NCBI GenBank assembly: GCA_012932295.1
Contig: JAAONU010000009.1
Location: 12,999,796-13,063,795 of the forward strand
Length of the DNA stretch: 64,000 nt
Reading direction: 5' to 3'
DNA from: Cyclina sinensis
Lineage: Eukaryota > Mollusca > Bivalvia > Venerida > Veneridae
Every line of letters begins with the position of its first letter. The first letter of the stretch is position 1. Positions 60,401 to 64,000 of the stretch are shown piece after piece. The translations under genes and the position numbers were made by a program. A model generated the notes under the pieces. The model had not been told where the DNA came from. It made no database searches and saw nothing but the letters and a program-made list of their open reading frames with translations.

Positions 60401-61930
60401 CCTTTTCCTCTGATAAGGCCAGTTTTTGGGGTATTGATAACATTCAGTGATAACTCTAGTTGTAGTTACATTGAACGTTTATGCAAAAGCATAGTTAATG
60501 AAATAGATTTTGAAAGTATCAGTGCTAAAGGCATATAAGAAGCATGAGTTTTGGCAACAAGTACACCCAGACATTGGGACACTGAAAGCCAGCTGTAATG
60601 TAGAAAAGTCATTTCTCTGTTATTTCTTGTGTTTGAATTGTTCCCATTTGTTACCAGATTTGTATGTATTGTTAGGATTGCTGTTCTAAAGCAGTGTCTT
60701 TTTGTTGCTCATAGCTAATACATCTGTGCACATTTTACAGGATTGCTGTGTTTTCAATAGAAGTATTGAAGGATGAAAGAATTGTGATAATAGCCGAGCA
60801 GCGTCCCGACTGTCCAGAGGAGGAGAGTTTTCAGTGGATGTCCCGAGTTCTACAAGCTGTTGACAGCATACATCAAGTTGGCGTATTTTGTCTAGCCCTT
60901 GTACCACCAAATTATCTCCCCAAGGTAAGTTTTAGGTGCCTGAATAGCTTTAGGGGACAGCAAAAGAAATATAAGGAACAAATAGAGGTTTTATAATAAT
61001 AGGTTGATATATATGAATTCTTACCTGGTTTGGTAGTTTGCAAGCAAAAGGTCAGACTAGAAGAGGTGGGTTTGATCTTATATGTAACTCATCTTGACAG
61101 TTAAAGTAAGTTCATTTACATATGTCACAAGAATACATGTTATTGTCAATTTTCTGATCTCAAATGCAGACGCCTCTAGGAGGAATCCATCTTCATGAAA
61201 CGAGGAAGAAGTTTCTAGAGGGTTCCTTACATCCTGCCAATGTGTTAATGTGCCCTCACACATGTGTAACCAACCTACCTAAACCTCGGGAACACAGACC
61301 AGACCGTGATGTCACACCATCAGCAGTACATGTAGGAAATATTGTTCAGGGGGCCAGAATGGCATGGGCTCAAGGGAGAGAACTCAACATGGCTGATGAG
61401 GAGGGTGATGGTTCCAAAAAGGTAAATATGCAGTTTTCTGTTTGTTGTTGTTGTTTTATCTAAAAAAAACCCTGTGCTTTTCTTAATATATAGGCAATAA
61501 GGTTTTGATGTAAGGCTAGATTTGAATCTTACATTTGTGTCCAAGTAGATATATGGTTATACATGTGTTAATCCTAATGGATGGAGATGGTGAATGATTA
61601 TATAAGTGCAACAAAGAATTTTGGTTAAAATGTTACTTTGTGCTATTTTAGAATTTTAATTTTAATGAATGTGTTCAAGTCCTTTAAAGTAACTCGTACA
61701 AAAGCTTACTTTTCTGCTGTGAGAATAGACTGTGCAGGAATCATAGTTTCTGTCAGTCATTTCCTGCACAGTTAGCCAGTCAATTTTTTTTTTTGGACAA
61801 AAAAAAAGAAAATGTTAACAGAAAATGTAATGACATGATTGTATTTCAGCACCAGTTTTTGACAGAAATTTTACGTTATAGAGCTCAGGCAACACCAGAC
61901 CACAATCTGTTCACTTTGCTCAATTCAAAG
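15394..61930 (+). CDS. DIP2: DIP2, disco-interacting protein 2 (26 exons, 3' end off right edge)
   Basis: Twenty-six exons join in unbroken phase to 2,991 nt (997 codons) of an expected total of roughly 1,550 residues. Order: DMAP1-binding domain (residues about 1-110, beginning MAEVDTLGLQLPEDVRLKLA), a Ser/Asp/Arg-rich linker (about 110-255), a conserved KIQQLMNTLKRPKRKPLTEYF-type hinge (about 256-280), the complete first FAAL-like adenylate-forming domain FLD1 (about 315-940), and the start of FLD2 (971-997). FLD1 keeps the DIP2-typical A3-like loop KDGSTVGVTVT (about 502-512), LDFKRDVGLWHG and QRPDCPEEESFQW. The canonical TGD aspartate is Leu (RTGL, 773-776), as in DIP2 relatives. DIP2 proteins are cytosolic regulators linked to diacylglycerol homeostasis and neuronal development. 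The ATG at 15394 is chosen because it gives the family N-terminus. Single-copy invertebrate DIP2 is likely; paralogue A/B/C cannot be assigned. Confidence 0.95.
15887..16538. mobile_element. 652-bp MITE with long imperfect TIRs
   Basis: The left arm (GATCTTTTCAAAGG...GTTTCACCTCCCGGATGTTTC) and the right arm at 16470-16538 are inverted and about 75% matched over 60-70 bp. The left arm holds two direct copies of a CACCTCC..GACGTTTCGGCC..TGGTCTTT block where the right holds one. The interior is AT-rich and non-coding. In DIP2 intron 1. Confidence 0.7.
16539..18671. other. DIP2 intron 1, unannotated segment
   Basis: AT-rich intronic sequence, no recognised repeat or exon. Short open frames at 17716-17916 and 18120-18317 have no coding character. 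Confidence 0.5.
18917..20923 (+). mobile_element. Pearl-type element A (165-bp core)
   Basis: Starts with a shortened terminal hairpin AGCTCACAAAGTGCTCAGGG, then a CCGTCGTCCGTC microsatellite (18960-18998), the GACATCTCCTCTGAAACC module, about eight core units of 165 bp (spacing of CTCTACCAAGTTTGTTC), a right module with GGTCAAGGTCAAGGTCACC, and the end hairpin GGGCCATCATGGCCC plus TCTTGTTT. CTCAGGTGAG near the right end is complementary to the usual left end. No coding capacity; short peptides in it are artefacts. Confidence 0.88.
21024..23584 (+). mobile_element. Pearl-type element B, chimeric core
   Basis: The left end has the hairpin AGCTCACCTGAGCATGCTCA, a (CCGT)n tract (21073-21096) and about five 165-bp core units to about 22090. 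The core then switches to about ten 145-bp units of a different family (GTCACAGAGCCCAAATATGG, TTAACACTCTAGAGG, GGAAATTTGTCAGA). The right end reads GATATAGGGCCATCATGG, as in the 145-bp family member at 7368, not GATCCAGGGCC as in A, C and D. It lies 100 bp downstream of A in the same orientation. Confidence 0.88.
24902..25044. other. DIP2 intron 1, between two transposons
   Basis: Short unique spacer between the 6.2-kb TIR element and the next MITE. Nothing recognised. Confidence 0.4.
25045..25871. mobile_element. 827-bp MITE, TACAGT...CCAGGA ends
   Basis: The left end TACAGTGCATGCCAGGAAGA and the right end (reverse complement) TACAGTACAAGCCAGGAGGA match at 17 of 20 positions. The interior is unusually CpG-rich near both ends, with small palindromes (GATGTCTCGACATC; AAATATCTCGGCGATATTT). 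No transposase. Classification open. Confidence 0.65.
25957..25985 (+). mobile_element. Minimal pearl-type end (hairpin only)
   Basis: After a T-run, AGCTCACCTGACTGGAGGTGAG forms a compact hairpin and is followed by CAATCCAG, resembling the fused left and right ends of a pearl-type element with core and microsatellite deleted. Confidence 0.5.
25986..27054. other. DIP2 intron 1, last part
   Basis: No repeat or exon recognised before exon 2. Confidence 0.5.
27055..27132 (+). CDS. DIP2: DIP2 exon 2 (residues 29-54)
   Basis: ATTTTCAG acceptor, CTG|GTAAGT donor, 78 nt, phase 1-1. It encodes GDITQKGYDKKRQKLL, the signature of the DMAP1-binding domain (human GDITQKGYEKKRAKLL). Confidence 0.96.
27133..30360. 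other. DIP2 intron 2, first part
   Basis: AT-rich intronic sequence with no element or exon recognised; includes a short duplication GCGAAAATAAGCGAAAATAAGC at about 29080. Confidence 0.5.
30361..32862 (+). mobile_element. Pearl-type element C, near complete
   Basis: Left hairpin AGCTCACCTGAGCACAAAGT (30361 onward), a CCGT microsatellite (about 30413-30445), about ten 165-bp core units, the right module with GGTCAAGGTCAAGGTCACC (about 32667-32685), and end hairpin GGGCCATCATGGCCC then TCTTGT. Very similar to copies A and D, indicating recent activity of this subfamily. Confidence 0.92.
32863..35154. other. DIP2 intron 2, middle part
   Basis: No recognisable repeat or exon. Overlapping short frames around 33512-33901 on both strands lack domain character. 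Confidence 0.5.
35155..36980. repeat. 45-bp VNTR (about 40 copies), DIP2 intron 2
   Basis: Unit GAATGGTGTACTGTAAAATA... then GGGAAGGTTGGTAAAACCTG and TCTGA, 45 bp, with some 47-bp units (TCTCTGA). The left 1.2 kb is nearly homogeneous. Right of about 36370 units become diverged (GTTGATACAACCTG variants, ATTAAAT), a clear homogeneity gradient. Because 45 is a multiple of three, stop-free frames of over 400 codons run through the array on the minus strand; these are artefacts of periodicity. Confidence 0.97.
36981..38113. other. DIP2 intron 2, possible decayed transposon
   Basis: Positions 37366-37405 (CAGAGCTCCAGATACGGGCC) and the reverse complement of 37980-38010 (CAGTGGCCCCTGGCCGGAAG) are loosely alike, and a basic frame lies between (37680-37477, minus). 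This may be a decayed CAG-ended DNA transposon, but neither ends nor duplication are convincing. Confidence 0.25.
38115..38625. mobile_element. 511-bp MITE, TACCGTAAAA ends
   Basis: TACCGTAAAAATTCTATTTA at the left and TAAATGGAATTTTACGGTA at the right are inverted with about two differences, extending to about 26 bp including TAGCCC. The outermost TA is consistent with TA target duplication. GGGGATGGGCGTTA-type motifs recur subterminally on both sides. Non-coding. Confidence 0.8.
38809..38904 (+). CDS. DIP2: DIP2 exon 3 (residues 55-86)
   Basis: AATTTCAG acceptor, TCAG|GTTATT donor (weak at +3), 96 nt, phase 1-1. Encodes a Ser/Pro/Gln-rich stretch ending REDNRYHS, the counterpart of human RDERFRSD before the TEAV helix. 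Confidence 0.9.
38905..41239. other. DIP2 intron 3
   Basis: No recognised element. AT-rich with scattered AAGGTCAAGGT-like motifs; nothing further supportable. Confidence 0.5.
41240..41368 (+). CDS. DIP2: DIP2 exon 4 (residues 87-129)
   Basis: TTTGTAG acceptor, CAAG|GTAGGT donor, 129 nt, phase 1-1. Encodes IRTEAVMQALAAH and MPLPSKRTSV, matching VHTEAVQAALAKY and MPMPSKRRSV at the end of the DMAP1-binding domain. Confidence 0.95.
41369..41972. other. DIP2 intron 4
   Basis: Ordinary AT-rich intron; no repeat recognised. Confidence 0.5.
41973..42200 (+). CDS. DIP2: DIP2 exon 5 (residues 130-205)
   Basis: TTACAG acceptor, CATT|GTAAGT donor, 228 nt, phase 1-1. Disordered linker: ESSSDDDSIYDDE acid/Ser cluster, then SSSSSFSDVSAS and RPRSAAYVKY. 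The acidic Ser run is a plausible CK2 target. The hAT-type element in the next intron begins only 27 nt after the donor. Confidence 0.9.
42228..43456. mobile_element. 1,229-bp hAT-type element with 8-bp TSD
   Basis: Ends TAGGGATGTCAACGA (42228-42242) and TCGTTGACATCCCTA-like (43442-43456) are inverted, and the flanks are an exact 8-bp duplication ATATTAAG (42220-42227, 43457-43464), the hAT hallmark. Subterminal GAGTATCCGGATAC motifs occur on both sides. At 42808 the plus strand reads MPPKIASDVWKYFT then a stop. SxVWxYF is the start of the BED zinc finger of hAT/ZBED transposases, so this is a deletion derivative of an autonomous hAT, not a short MITE. It lies in DIP2 intron 5, 27 nt after the exon 5 donor. 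Confidence 0.9.
42808..42849 (+). pseudogene. Remnant of BED-finger hAT transposase N-terminus
   Basis: ATG followed by 13 codons with the BED-finger aromatic motif VWKYF, then TGA. The following sequence in the same frame (SKSKTA) has Ser/Lys-rich BED-linker character but is interrupted. No Cys/His ligands or catalytic core survive. Confidence 0.55.
43855..43983 (+). CDS. DIP2: DIP2 exon 6 (residues 206-248)
   Basis: CATTGCAG acceptor, GATT|GTAAGT donor, 129 nt, phase 1-1. Encodes SQPPDVTNN, matching human SAPPDVTTG, then RGVPSVRVAGNVG, an Arg/Gly/Val linker. A 56-bp VNTR begins 50 nt after the donor. Confidence 0.9.
44034..44683. repeat. 56-bp VNTR, 11 copies, DIP2 intron 6
   Basis: Unit GAGAGGAGTATCTGTTGGTA, TTTAAAACTGTTG, (C/G/A)AGT(T)G and TCTGTATTGCAAGTTTA, 55-56 bp, with optional 10-bp GAGAGGAGTA duplications. 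Variant order among units repeats partly, suggesting amplification in multi-unit blocks. It begins 50 nt after the exon 6 donor. Confidence 0.96.
44684..45171. other. DIP2 intron 6, second part
   Basis: Ordinary intron sequence up to the exon 7 acceptor; nothing recognised. Confidence 0.5.
45172..45230 (+). CDS. DIP2: DIP2 exon 7 (residues 249-268)
   Basis: GTTTTACAG acceptor, AAAG|GTAAGA donor, 59 nt, phase 1 to 0. Encodes VAAKIQQLMNTLK, matching human VSSKIQQLLNTLK. Confidence 0.95.
45713..45770 (+). CDS. DIP2: DIP2 exon 8 (residues 269-287)
   Basis: ATTTGTAG acceptor, GAAT|GTAAGT donor, 58 nt. Encodes RPKRKPLTEYFVEDDEALE, matching human RPKRPPLKEFFVDDFEEL. Confidence 0.95.
45780..45832. 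repeat. 17-bp tandem repeat after exon 8 donor
   Basis: About three copies of TATCATATTTCAGTTGT starting 10 nt inside DIP2 intron 8. Each unit contains an ATTTCAG acceptor-like motif. Confidence 0.85.
46214..48024 (+). mobile_element. Pearl-type element D, near complete
   Basis: Left hairpin AGCTCACCTGAGCACAAAGT, a short CCGTCGTCCG microsatellite, about seven 165-bp core units, the GGTCAAGGTCAAGGTCACC module and the end hairpin GGGCCATCATGGCCC with TCTTGTTT. Close to A and C. It lies in DIP2 intron 8 in the same orientation as the gene. Confidence 0.92.
48025..49000. other. DIP2 intron 8, between two pearl-type copies
   Basis: No recognised feature. Confidence 0.5.
49001..49807 (+). mobile_element. 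Pearl-type element E, ancient
   Basis: Left end AGCTTACCTGTACATAACAT, then AACAACATCACCTCCTTAAT (the GACATCTCCTCTGAAACC module), degenerate core units (ATCTTCTTGTCTAAAGCCCA, CTGGGATCATTTTTGGCTCC), and an end CAGGTGAGCAGTTTAGGGCT with ATAATGGCTCTTTTGTTT. Whole-element structure persists despite heavy divergence, so this is an older copy than A, C and D. Confidence 0.75.
49808..50072. other. DIP2 intron 8, last part
   Basis: Ordinary intron sequence; nothing recognised. Confidence 0.4.
50073..50146 (+). CDS. DIP2: DIP2 exon 9 (residues 288-312)
   Basis: CTCTTTCAG acceptor, CTTGTG|GTAGGT donor, 74 nt, leaves phase 0. Encodes the Pro-rich PADPNAPKPEGS (human PDPNQPKPEGS). Confidence 0.92.
50371..50494 (+). 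CDS. DIP2: DIP2 exon 10 (residues 313-353)
   Basis: TTATTACAG acceptor, TATG|GTATGT donor, 124 nt. Encodes VPSGLPRNLEAALHRYG and LTYG, the start of FLD1 (human VPRPPSLLATLQRWG and LTYG). Confidence 0.95.
50720..50811 (+). CDS. DIP2: DIP2 exon 11 (residues 354-384)
   Basis: GTTTTCAG acceptor, CAGG|GTCAGT donor, 92 nt, leaves phase 0. Encodes KLLSKTQKIAYYLLNKV and IKPGDR, matching KLWSRSLKLAYTLLNKL and LKPGDR. Confidence 0.95.
51274..51384 (+). CDS. DIP2: DIP2 exon 12 (residues 385-421)
   Basis: TTGCAG acceptor, CGG|GTATGT donor, 111 nt, phase 0-0. Encodes VALVYPNNDPISFINGFYG and VPVPVEVPTSR, the A1/A2-like core of FLD1 (human VALVFPNSDPVMFMVAFYG and VPVPIEVPLTR). Confidence 0.97.
51518..51641 (+). 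CDS. DIP2: DIP2 exon 13 (residues 422-462)
   Basis: ATATTTCAG acceptor, AGAG|GTAAGA donor, 124 nt. Encodes GVGFMLGSLNVCHALTSEAC and LKGL, matching QVGFLLGSCGVFLALTTDAC and QKGL. Confidence 0.96.
52007..52110 (+). CDS. DIP2: DIP2 exon 14 (residues 463-497)
   Basis: ATTTTGCAG acceptor, GGAG|GTAAAG donor, 104 nt, leaves phase 0. Encodes GWPRLSWLSTDSM and LPKDWQPP, then AYVE just before the A3-like loop. Confidence 0.95.
52111..54382. other. DIP2 intron 14
   Basis: 2.3 kb of AT-rich intron sequence without a recognised repeat or exon. Confidence 0.5.
54383..54485 (+). CDS. DIP2: DIP2 exon 15 (residues 498-531)
   Basis: TTTTTTCAG acceptor, GAAG|GTGAGC donor, 103 nt. Encodes YTTGKDGSTVGVTVT, the P-loop-like A3 region of FLD1 (human YKTSKEGSTVGVTVS), then CRTLTVACNYTE. 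Confidence 0.97.
54748..54761. promoter_or_regulatory. Perfect NRF1-type palindrome in DIP2 intron 15
   Basis: TTGCGCATGCGCAA is a perfect 14-bp palindrome containing the NRF1 consensus TGCGCATGCGCA. CpG-rich sites are rare in this AT-rich intron. It could mark an internal promoter, or lie in a decayed transposon (flank TTTACAACGGAAATG). Confidence 0.35.
55230..55294 (+). CDS. DIP2: DIP2 exon 16 (residues 532-553)
   Basis: TTTTTCAG acceptor, TGT|GTAAGT donor, 65 nt, leaves phase 0. Encodes VLDFKRDVGLWHGIL, matching VLDFKRDAGLWHGVL. A 17-bp tandem repeat starts 6 nt into the next intron. Confidence 0.97.
55301..55378. repeat. 17-bp tandem repeat after exon 16 donor
   Basis: About four and a half units of TCTATTGTTTGTTTGTA (later units TCTGCTG...) beginning 6 nt inside intron 16. 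T-rich on the sense strand. Confidence 0.88.
55978..56071 (+). CDS. DIP2: DIP2 exon 17 (residues 554-584)
   Basis: GTATTTCAG acceptor, AAAG|GTAACT donor, 94 nt. Encodes GMHVIFIPYSLMKVDPASW, matching RMHVVSVPYALMKANPLSW. A second acceptor-like TATTTTAG lies 44 nt upstream, but its use would give an in-frame stop. Confidence 0.96.
56072..57726. other. DIP2 introns 17 and 18 (around exon 18)
   Basis: Apart from exon 18 (56913-57032), ordinary AT-rich intron sequence. No repeat recognised. Confidence 0.45.
56913..57032 (+). CDS. DIP2: DIP2 exon 18 (residues 585-624)
   Basis: GTATTTTAG acceptor, CCAT|GTAAGC donor, 120 nt. Encodes IVKSRDMHWGLLAQ, then LLLVADGANPW, matching LVKSRDMHWSLLAQ and MLIVADGANPW. 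Confidence 0.97.
57727..57841 (+). CDS. DIP2: DIP2 exon 19 (residues 625-662)
   Basis: ATTTTCAG acceptor, GAAG|GTGAGA donor, 115 nt, leaves phase 2. Encodes SCDAFLNAFQAKGLKPEAIC and PCASSSEALTVSVRR, the A5-equivalent segment. Confidence 0.97.
57842..58424. other. DIP2 intron 19
   Basis: Ordinary intron; nothing recognised. Confidence 0.45.
58425..58564 (+). CDS. DIP2: DIP2 exon 20 (residues 663-709)
   Basis: GTTCTAG acceptor, GGTG|GTAAGT donor, 140 nt. Encodes ILSMQGLSYGVVRVDSEN and LQDCGQVMPG, matching VLSMNGLSYGVIRVDTEE and VQDVGQVMPG. Confidence 0.97.
58731..58904. repeat. 87-bp tandem duplication in DIP2 intron 20
   Basis: Two adjacent copies of a block starting GTCCTTTTTCAAATGTTTTC and ending AACTTGTGC(T/A)TGAATGGTGA, spaced 87 bp, about 90% alike. 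Stop-free in one frame through both copies, by virtue of 87 being a multiple of three; no coding evidence. Confidence 0.85.
59179..59315 (+). CDS. DIP2: DIP2 exon 21 (residues 710-755)
   Basis: CTTTCAG acceptor, CCAG|GTAAGC donor, 137 nt, leaves phase 0. Encodes KIEGAPYLCKTDEVGELCV and YWGLQGIT, matching KLEGTPYLCKTDEVGEICV and YYGLLGIT. Confidence 0.97.
59569..59649 (+). CDS. DIP2: DIP2 exon 22 (residues 756-782)
   Basis: ATTGTAG acceptor, CCT|GTAAGT donor, 81 nt, phase 0-0. Encodes YVRTGLLGFLGP. This is the A7 position; canonical adenylating enzymes have TGD, here TGL as in other DIP2 proteins. Confidence 0.96.
59890..60017 (+). CDS. DIP2: DIP2 exon 23 (residues 783-824)
   Basis: TGTTTCAG acceptor, GGAG|GTAATT donor, 128 nt, leaves phase 2. 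Encodes LVFVCGSKEGLMQISNRRHN, then DDIIATVLAVEPMKFIYRG, the hinge and C-terminal subdomain of FLD1. Confidence 0.96.
60055..60400. repeat. Dispersed-repeat-like fragment in DIP2 intron 23
   Basis: ACCAACAAAGTTTGTGGGGG resembles a start motif common in molluscan dispersed repeats (recalled, not verified). Two internal diverged units share GCAGAAATCTTATGATGCAA / GCAAAATCTTATGACATGAA, CTNCTTCCACATTTCT and TTTGAAACTYRGTGTGC, so it contains a degenerate ~150-bp direct repeat. Confidence 0.6.
60741..60924 (+). CDS. DIP2: DIP2 exon 24 (residues 825-886)
   Basis: TTTTACAG acceptor, CAAG|GTAAGT donor, 184 nt, leaves phase 0. Encodes AVFSIEVLKDERIVIIAEQR, then ESFQWMSRVLQAVDSIHQVG and LPK; nearly identical to the vertebrate C-terminal subdomain. 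Confidence 0.97.
61170..61421 (+). CDS. DIP2: DIP2 exon 25 (residues 887-970)
   Basis: AAATGCAG acceptor, AAAG|GTAAAT donor, 252 nt, phase 0-0. Encodes TPLGGIHLHETRKKFLEGSL and VLMCPHTCVTNLPKPRE, then the variable inter-FLD linker with MADEEGDGSKK. Confidence 0.97.
61850..61930 (+). CDS. DIP2: DIP2 exon 26 (residues 971-997), start of FLD2
   Basis: GTATTTCAG acceptor, AAAG|GTAATT donor, 81 nt, phase 0-0. Encodes LTEILRYRAQATPDHNLF and TLLNSK, matching LADVLQWRAHTTPDHPLF and LLLNAK. The next conserved exon (GTVTS..TCVQLHKRAER in vertebrates) is not present before 64000. Confidence 0.96.
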
Positions 61931-63097
61931 GTAATTATAACATTCTATCCATACTTGCTATTACGTCTGTATATATTCAGATTTTCTCTTTTATACTTTA
62001 TTAAATATGTTTTTTGTTTGTTTTATGCTTAACTATATGTAGAAATAGATTTTGATGTAGATTTTTGTTTTTGGTGTCTTGTTATGTTGATCCTGTGCCT
62101 TCTTCCATCTGAAGATTTAAAAACCTTACCATAGTTGGTTTCTTAAAAAAACAGTTAAATGCACAGTTCTTTGAAACTTAACCATGAGAAAGAAAGTTTT
62201 AAAGTGTTTGAATATAAATAATGGCTGTTTAAGATTGATCCAGATGTATTCAGTTAAGTTACCATTTCCTAAAAGACTGAAGGCTTACTTTGAAACCTTT
62301 TTTGGGAAGAAAATAAAAGTAAAGAGTTTAATATCTTTTCATGTTTGAAAAGATTCTTCTTCTGTTTTTTTGGCTTAGTTTTTGTTACAAGGATATTTGA
62401 AAGAATTTCTGAGATGCATGAGACTGGGTTCTTTAGTGCTTGAGAATTGTTTTCCCTTTCACTCATAAATTATCTCATTGAAAATGTCCCTTTTACTTTA
62501 CATTTCTTTTGATACTGTTTGCTTTGTAATCTTTCAGCCTGTTTGTAGAAATGCTTTCTGTTTTGTTTCCATGTCTTGTCTAGGATATTTAAGTGATGTA
62601 TATTTGTTTTATGTTCTTGCTTGTATAGTGTAACGTCTCAGAGAAAGCATCTATAAAAGAGAAATATTAATATCAGGAGATCTTCACAGATACATATATT
62701 TCAGATTATTTAAGTTGACAATTTTATTCTTTACCAGCATGGACAATCGGGAAAAGCTTGGCCTCCACAGGTATAGCGGATTTGTAACCCACTTTCTCAT
62801 TGGCTGACAGGCTATAATCTCTTACTCTCATCAGCTGACACATTATTCATGTAACCATTCATCCACACACCCCTATAAAATGTCATTAAGCTGCGTACAA
62901 GTTATGAAGAAGATAAAAAGGAGAGTTAGATGTAGGGAACTGAACAGTGAATGGCTTGATTAGGGTAACATAATGTATGGGAAATCACACAAGAAGTATG
63001 GAAACTTGTCACAGTGATAGCCTGAAATAGAAGAAGAAATAGTGCTATAGTAGTTTATTTTTGCATTTAATGCTCTGTAGTGGTAAAGATGCATGTT
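61931..63097. other. DIP2 intron 26
   Basis: AT-rich intron. It contains the 33-bp microexon candidate (62738-62770) and otherwise nothing recognised. Confidence 0.5.
62738..62770 (+). CDS. Candidate 33-bp DIP2 cassette microexon
   Basis: A strong pyrimidine tract (TTTTATTCTTTACCAG) precedes 33 nt and a CAG|GTATAG donor. The segment is phase 0-0 and open, encoding HGQSGKAWPPQ, so it could be inserted after residue 997 without changing frame. Vertebrate and fly DIP2 have no peptide here, and position 997 corresponds to a loop at the start of FLD2. Not supported by homology; splice signals only. Confidence 0.35.
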
Positions 63098-64000
63098 GGA
63101 GGGATAGGTGGGCTAAAACTCTTTACCAAGTGGTTGCTTCTTTAAATCTTGTTGACATGAGATGGGTGGGGTAAAACTCTTTACCAGGTGAATGCTTCTT
63201 TCAATCTTATTGACATGGGATGGGTGGGAGTGGTTGCTTCTTTCAATCTTGTTGACATGAGATGGGTGGGGTAAAACTCTTTACCAAGTGGTTGCTTCTT
63301 TCAATCTTGTTGACATGGGATGGGTGGGGTAAAACTCTTTTCCAAGTGGTTGCTTCTTTCAATCTTGTTGACATGGGATGGGTGGGTGTGGTTGCTTCTT
63401 TCAATCTTGTTGACATGAGATGGGTGGGGTAAAACTCTTTACCAAGTGGTTGCTTCTTTCAATCTTGTTGACATGGGATGGGTGGGGTAAAACTCTTTAC
63501 CAAGTGGTTGCTTCTTTCAATCTTGTTGACATGGGATGGGTGGGGTAAAAGTATTTACCAGGTGGCTGTTTCTTTCAATCTTGTTGACATGGAATGGGTG
63601 GGGTAAAACTCTTTACCAGGTGGTTGCTTCTTTCAATCTTGTTGACATGGAATGGGTGGGGTAAAAGTATTTACCAGGTGGTTGCTTCTTTCAACCTTGT
63701 TGACATGGGATAGATGGGGTGGGGTGAAACTCTTTTCCAAGTGGTTGCTTCTTTTAGTCTTGTTGACATGGGATGGGTGGGGTAAAAGTATTTACCAGGT
63801 GGTTGCTCCTTTCAACCTTGTTGACATGGGATGGGTGGTGTAAAACTCTTTACCCAGTGGTTGCTTCTTTCAATCTTGTTGACATGGGAAGGGTGGGGTG
63901 AAACTCTTTACCAAGTGGTTGCTTCTTTCAATCTTGTTGACATGGGAAGGGTGGGGTAAAACTCTTTACCAAGTGGTTGCTTCTTTCAATCTTGTTGACA
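63098..64000. repeat. 58-bp VNTR running off the right edge
   Basis: At least 15 copies of GATGGGTGGGGTAAAACTCT, TTACCAAGTGGTTGCTTCTT, TCAATCTTGTTGACATGG (58 bp). Some units lack the GTAAAACTCTTTACCAAG segment, leaving GATGGGTGGGAGTGG. G-rich runs lie on the sense strand. Total length is unknown because the array continues past 64000. Confidence 0.96.

Overview
The window is animal genomic DNA, most likely from a mollusc and probably a bivalve. It is AT-rich, its genes are split by long introns with canonical GT/AG borders, and it is full of transposons, tandem arrays and microsatellite-tailed SINE/LINE copies. The most frequent repeat has hairpin ends, a core of roughly 165-bp tandem units and a CCGT/ACGG tetranucleotide tract. 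That architecture matches the pearl / Helentron-associated elements described from bivalves. The species call is an inference from repeats and protein style.

Two protein genes lie head to head. On the minus strand, positions 219-12251 hold the N-terminal part of a CNPPD1-type cyclin (cyclin Pas1/PHO80-like domain), with four well-supported exons, one proposed first exon, and a C-terminus beyond the left edge. On the plus strand, from 15394 to beyond the right edge, is DIP2 (disco-interacting protein 2). I reconstructed 26 consecutive coding exons (2,991 nt, 997 codons) with consistent phase. They cover the DMAP1-binding domain, a disordered linker, the complete first fatty-acyl-AMP-ligase-like domain (FLD1) and the start of FLD2. 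A 33-bp in-frame microexon candidate follows. About 3 kb separates the two start codons and holds two tRNA-derived SINEs, one split by a LINE 3' fragment, and a TCTCGCGAGA promoter motif just 5' of DIP2.

Layout: 1-12251, CNPPD1 with a 72/68-bp VNTR (1678-4225) that starts 3 nt inside an intron, several old pearl-type fragments and a TIR element next to a nested palindrome (10052-11005). 12252-15393, divergent intergenic region. 15394-27054, DIP2 exon 1 and an 11.6-kb first intron containing a 650-bp MITE, a 6.2-kb TIR element with a 5-bp target duplication that carries two nested pearl-type elements (one a chimera of two core families), and an 827-bp MITE. 27055-41239, exons 2 and 3 with another pearl copy, a 45-bp VNTR and a TA-flanked MITE. 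41240-50146, exons 4-9 with a hAT-type element (8-bp duplication, BED-finger remnant), a 56-bp VNTR and two more pearl copies. 50371-61930, the compact exon cluster for FLD1. 61931-64000, intron with the microexon candidate and a 58-bp VNTR that runs off the edge.

No novel enzymatic system is visible. The most unusual material is structural: arrays and transposons abutting 5' splice sites, a chimeric tandem-repeat mobile element, a palindrome made of transposon ends, and the candidate DIP2 microexon. Exon coordinates come from splice-site consensus, phase and remembered family similarity, not from transcript evidence or database search.
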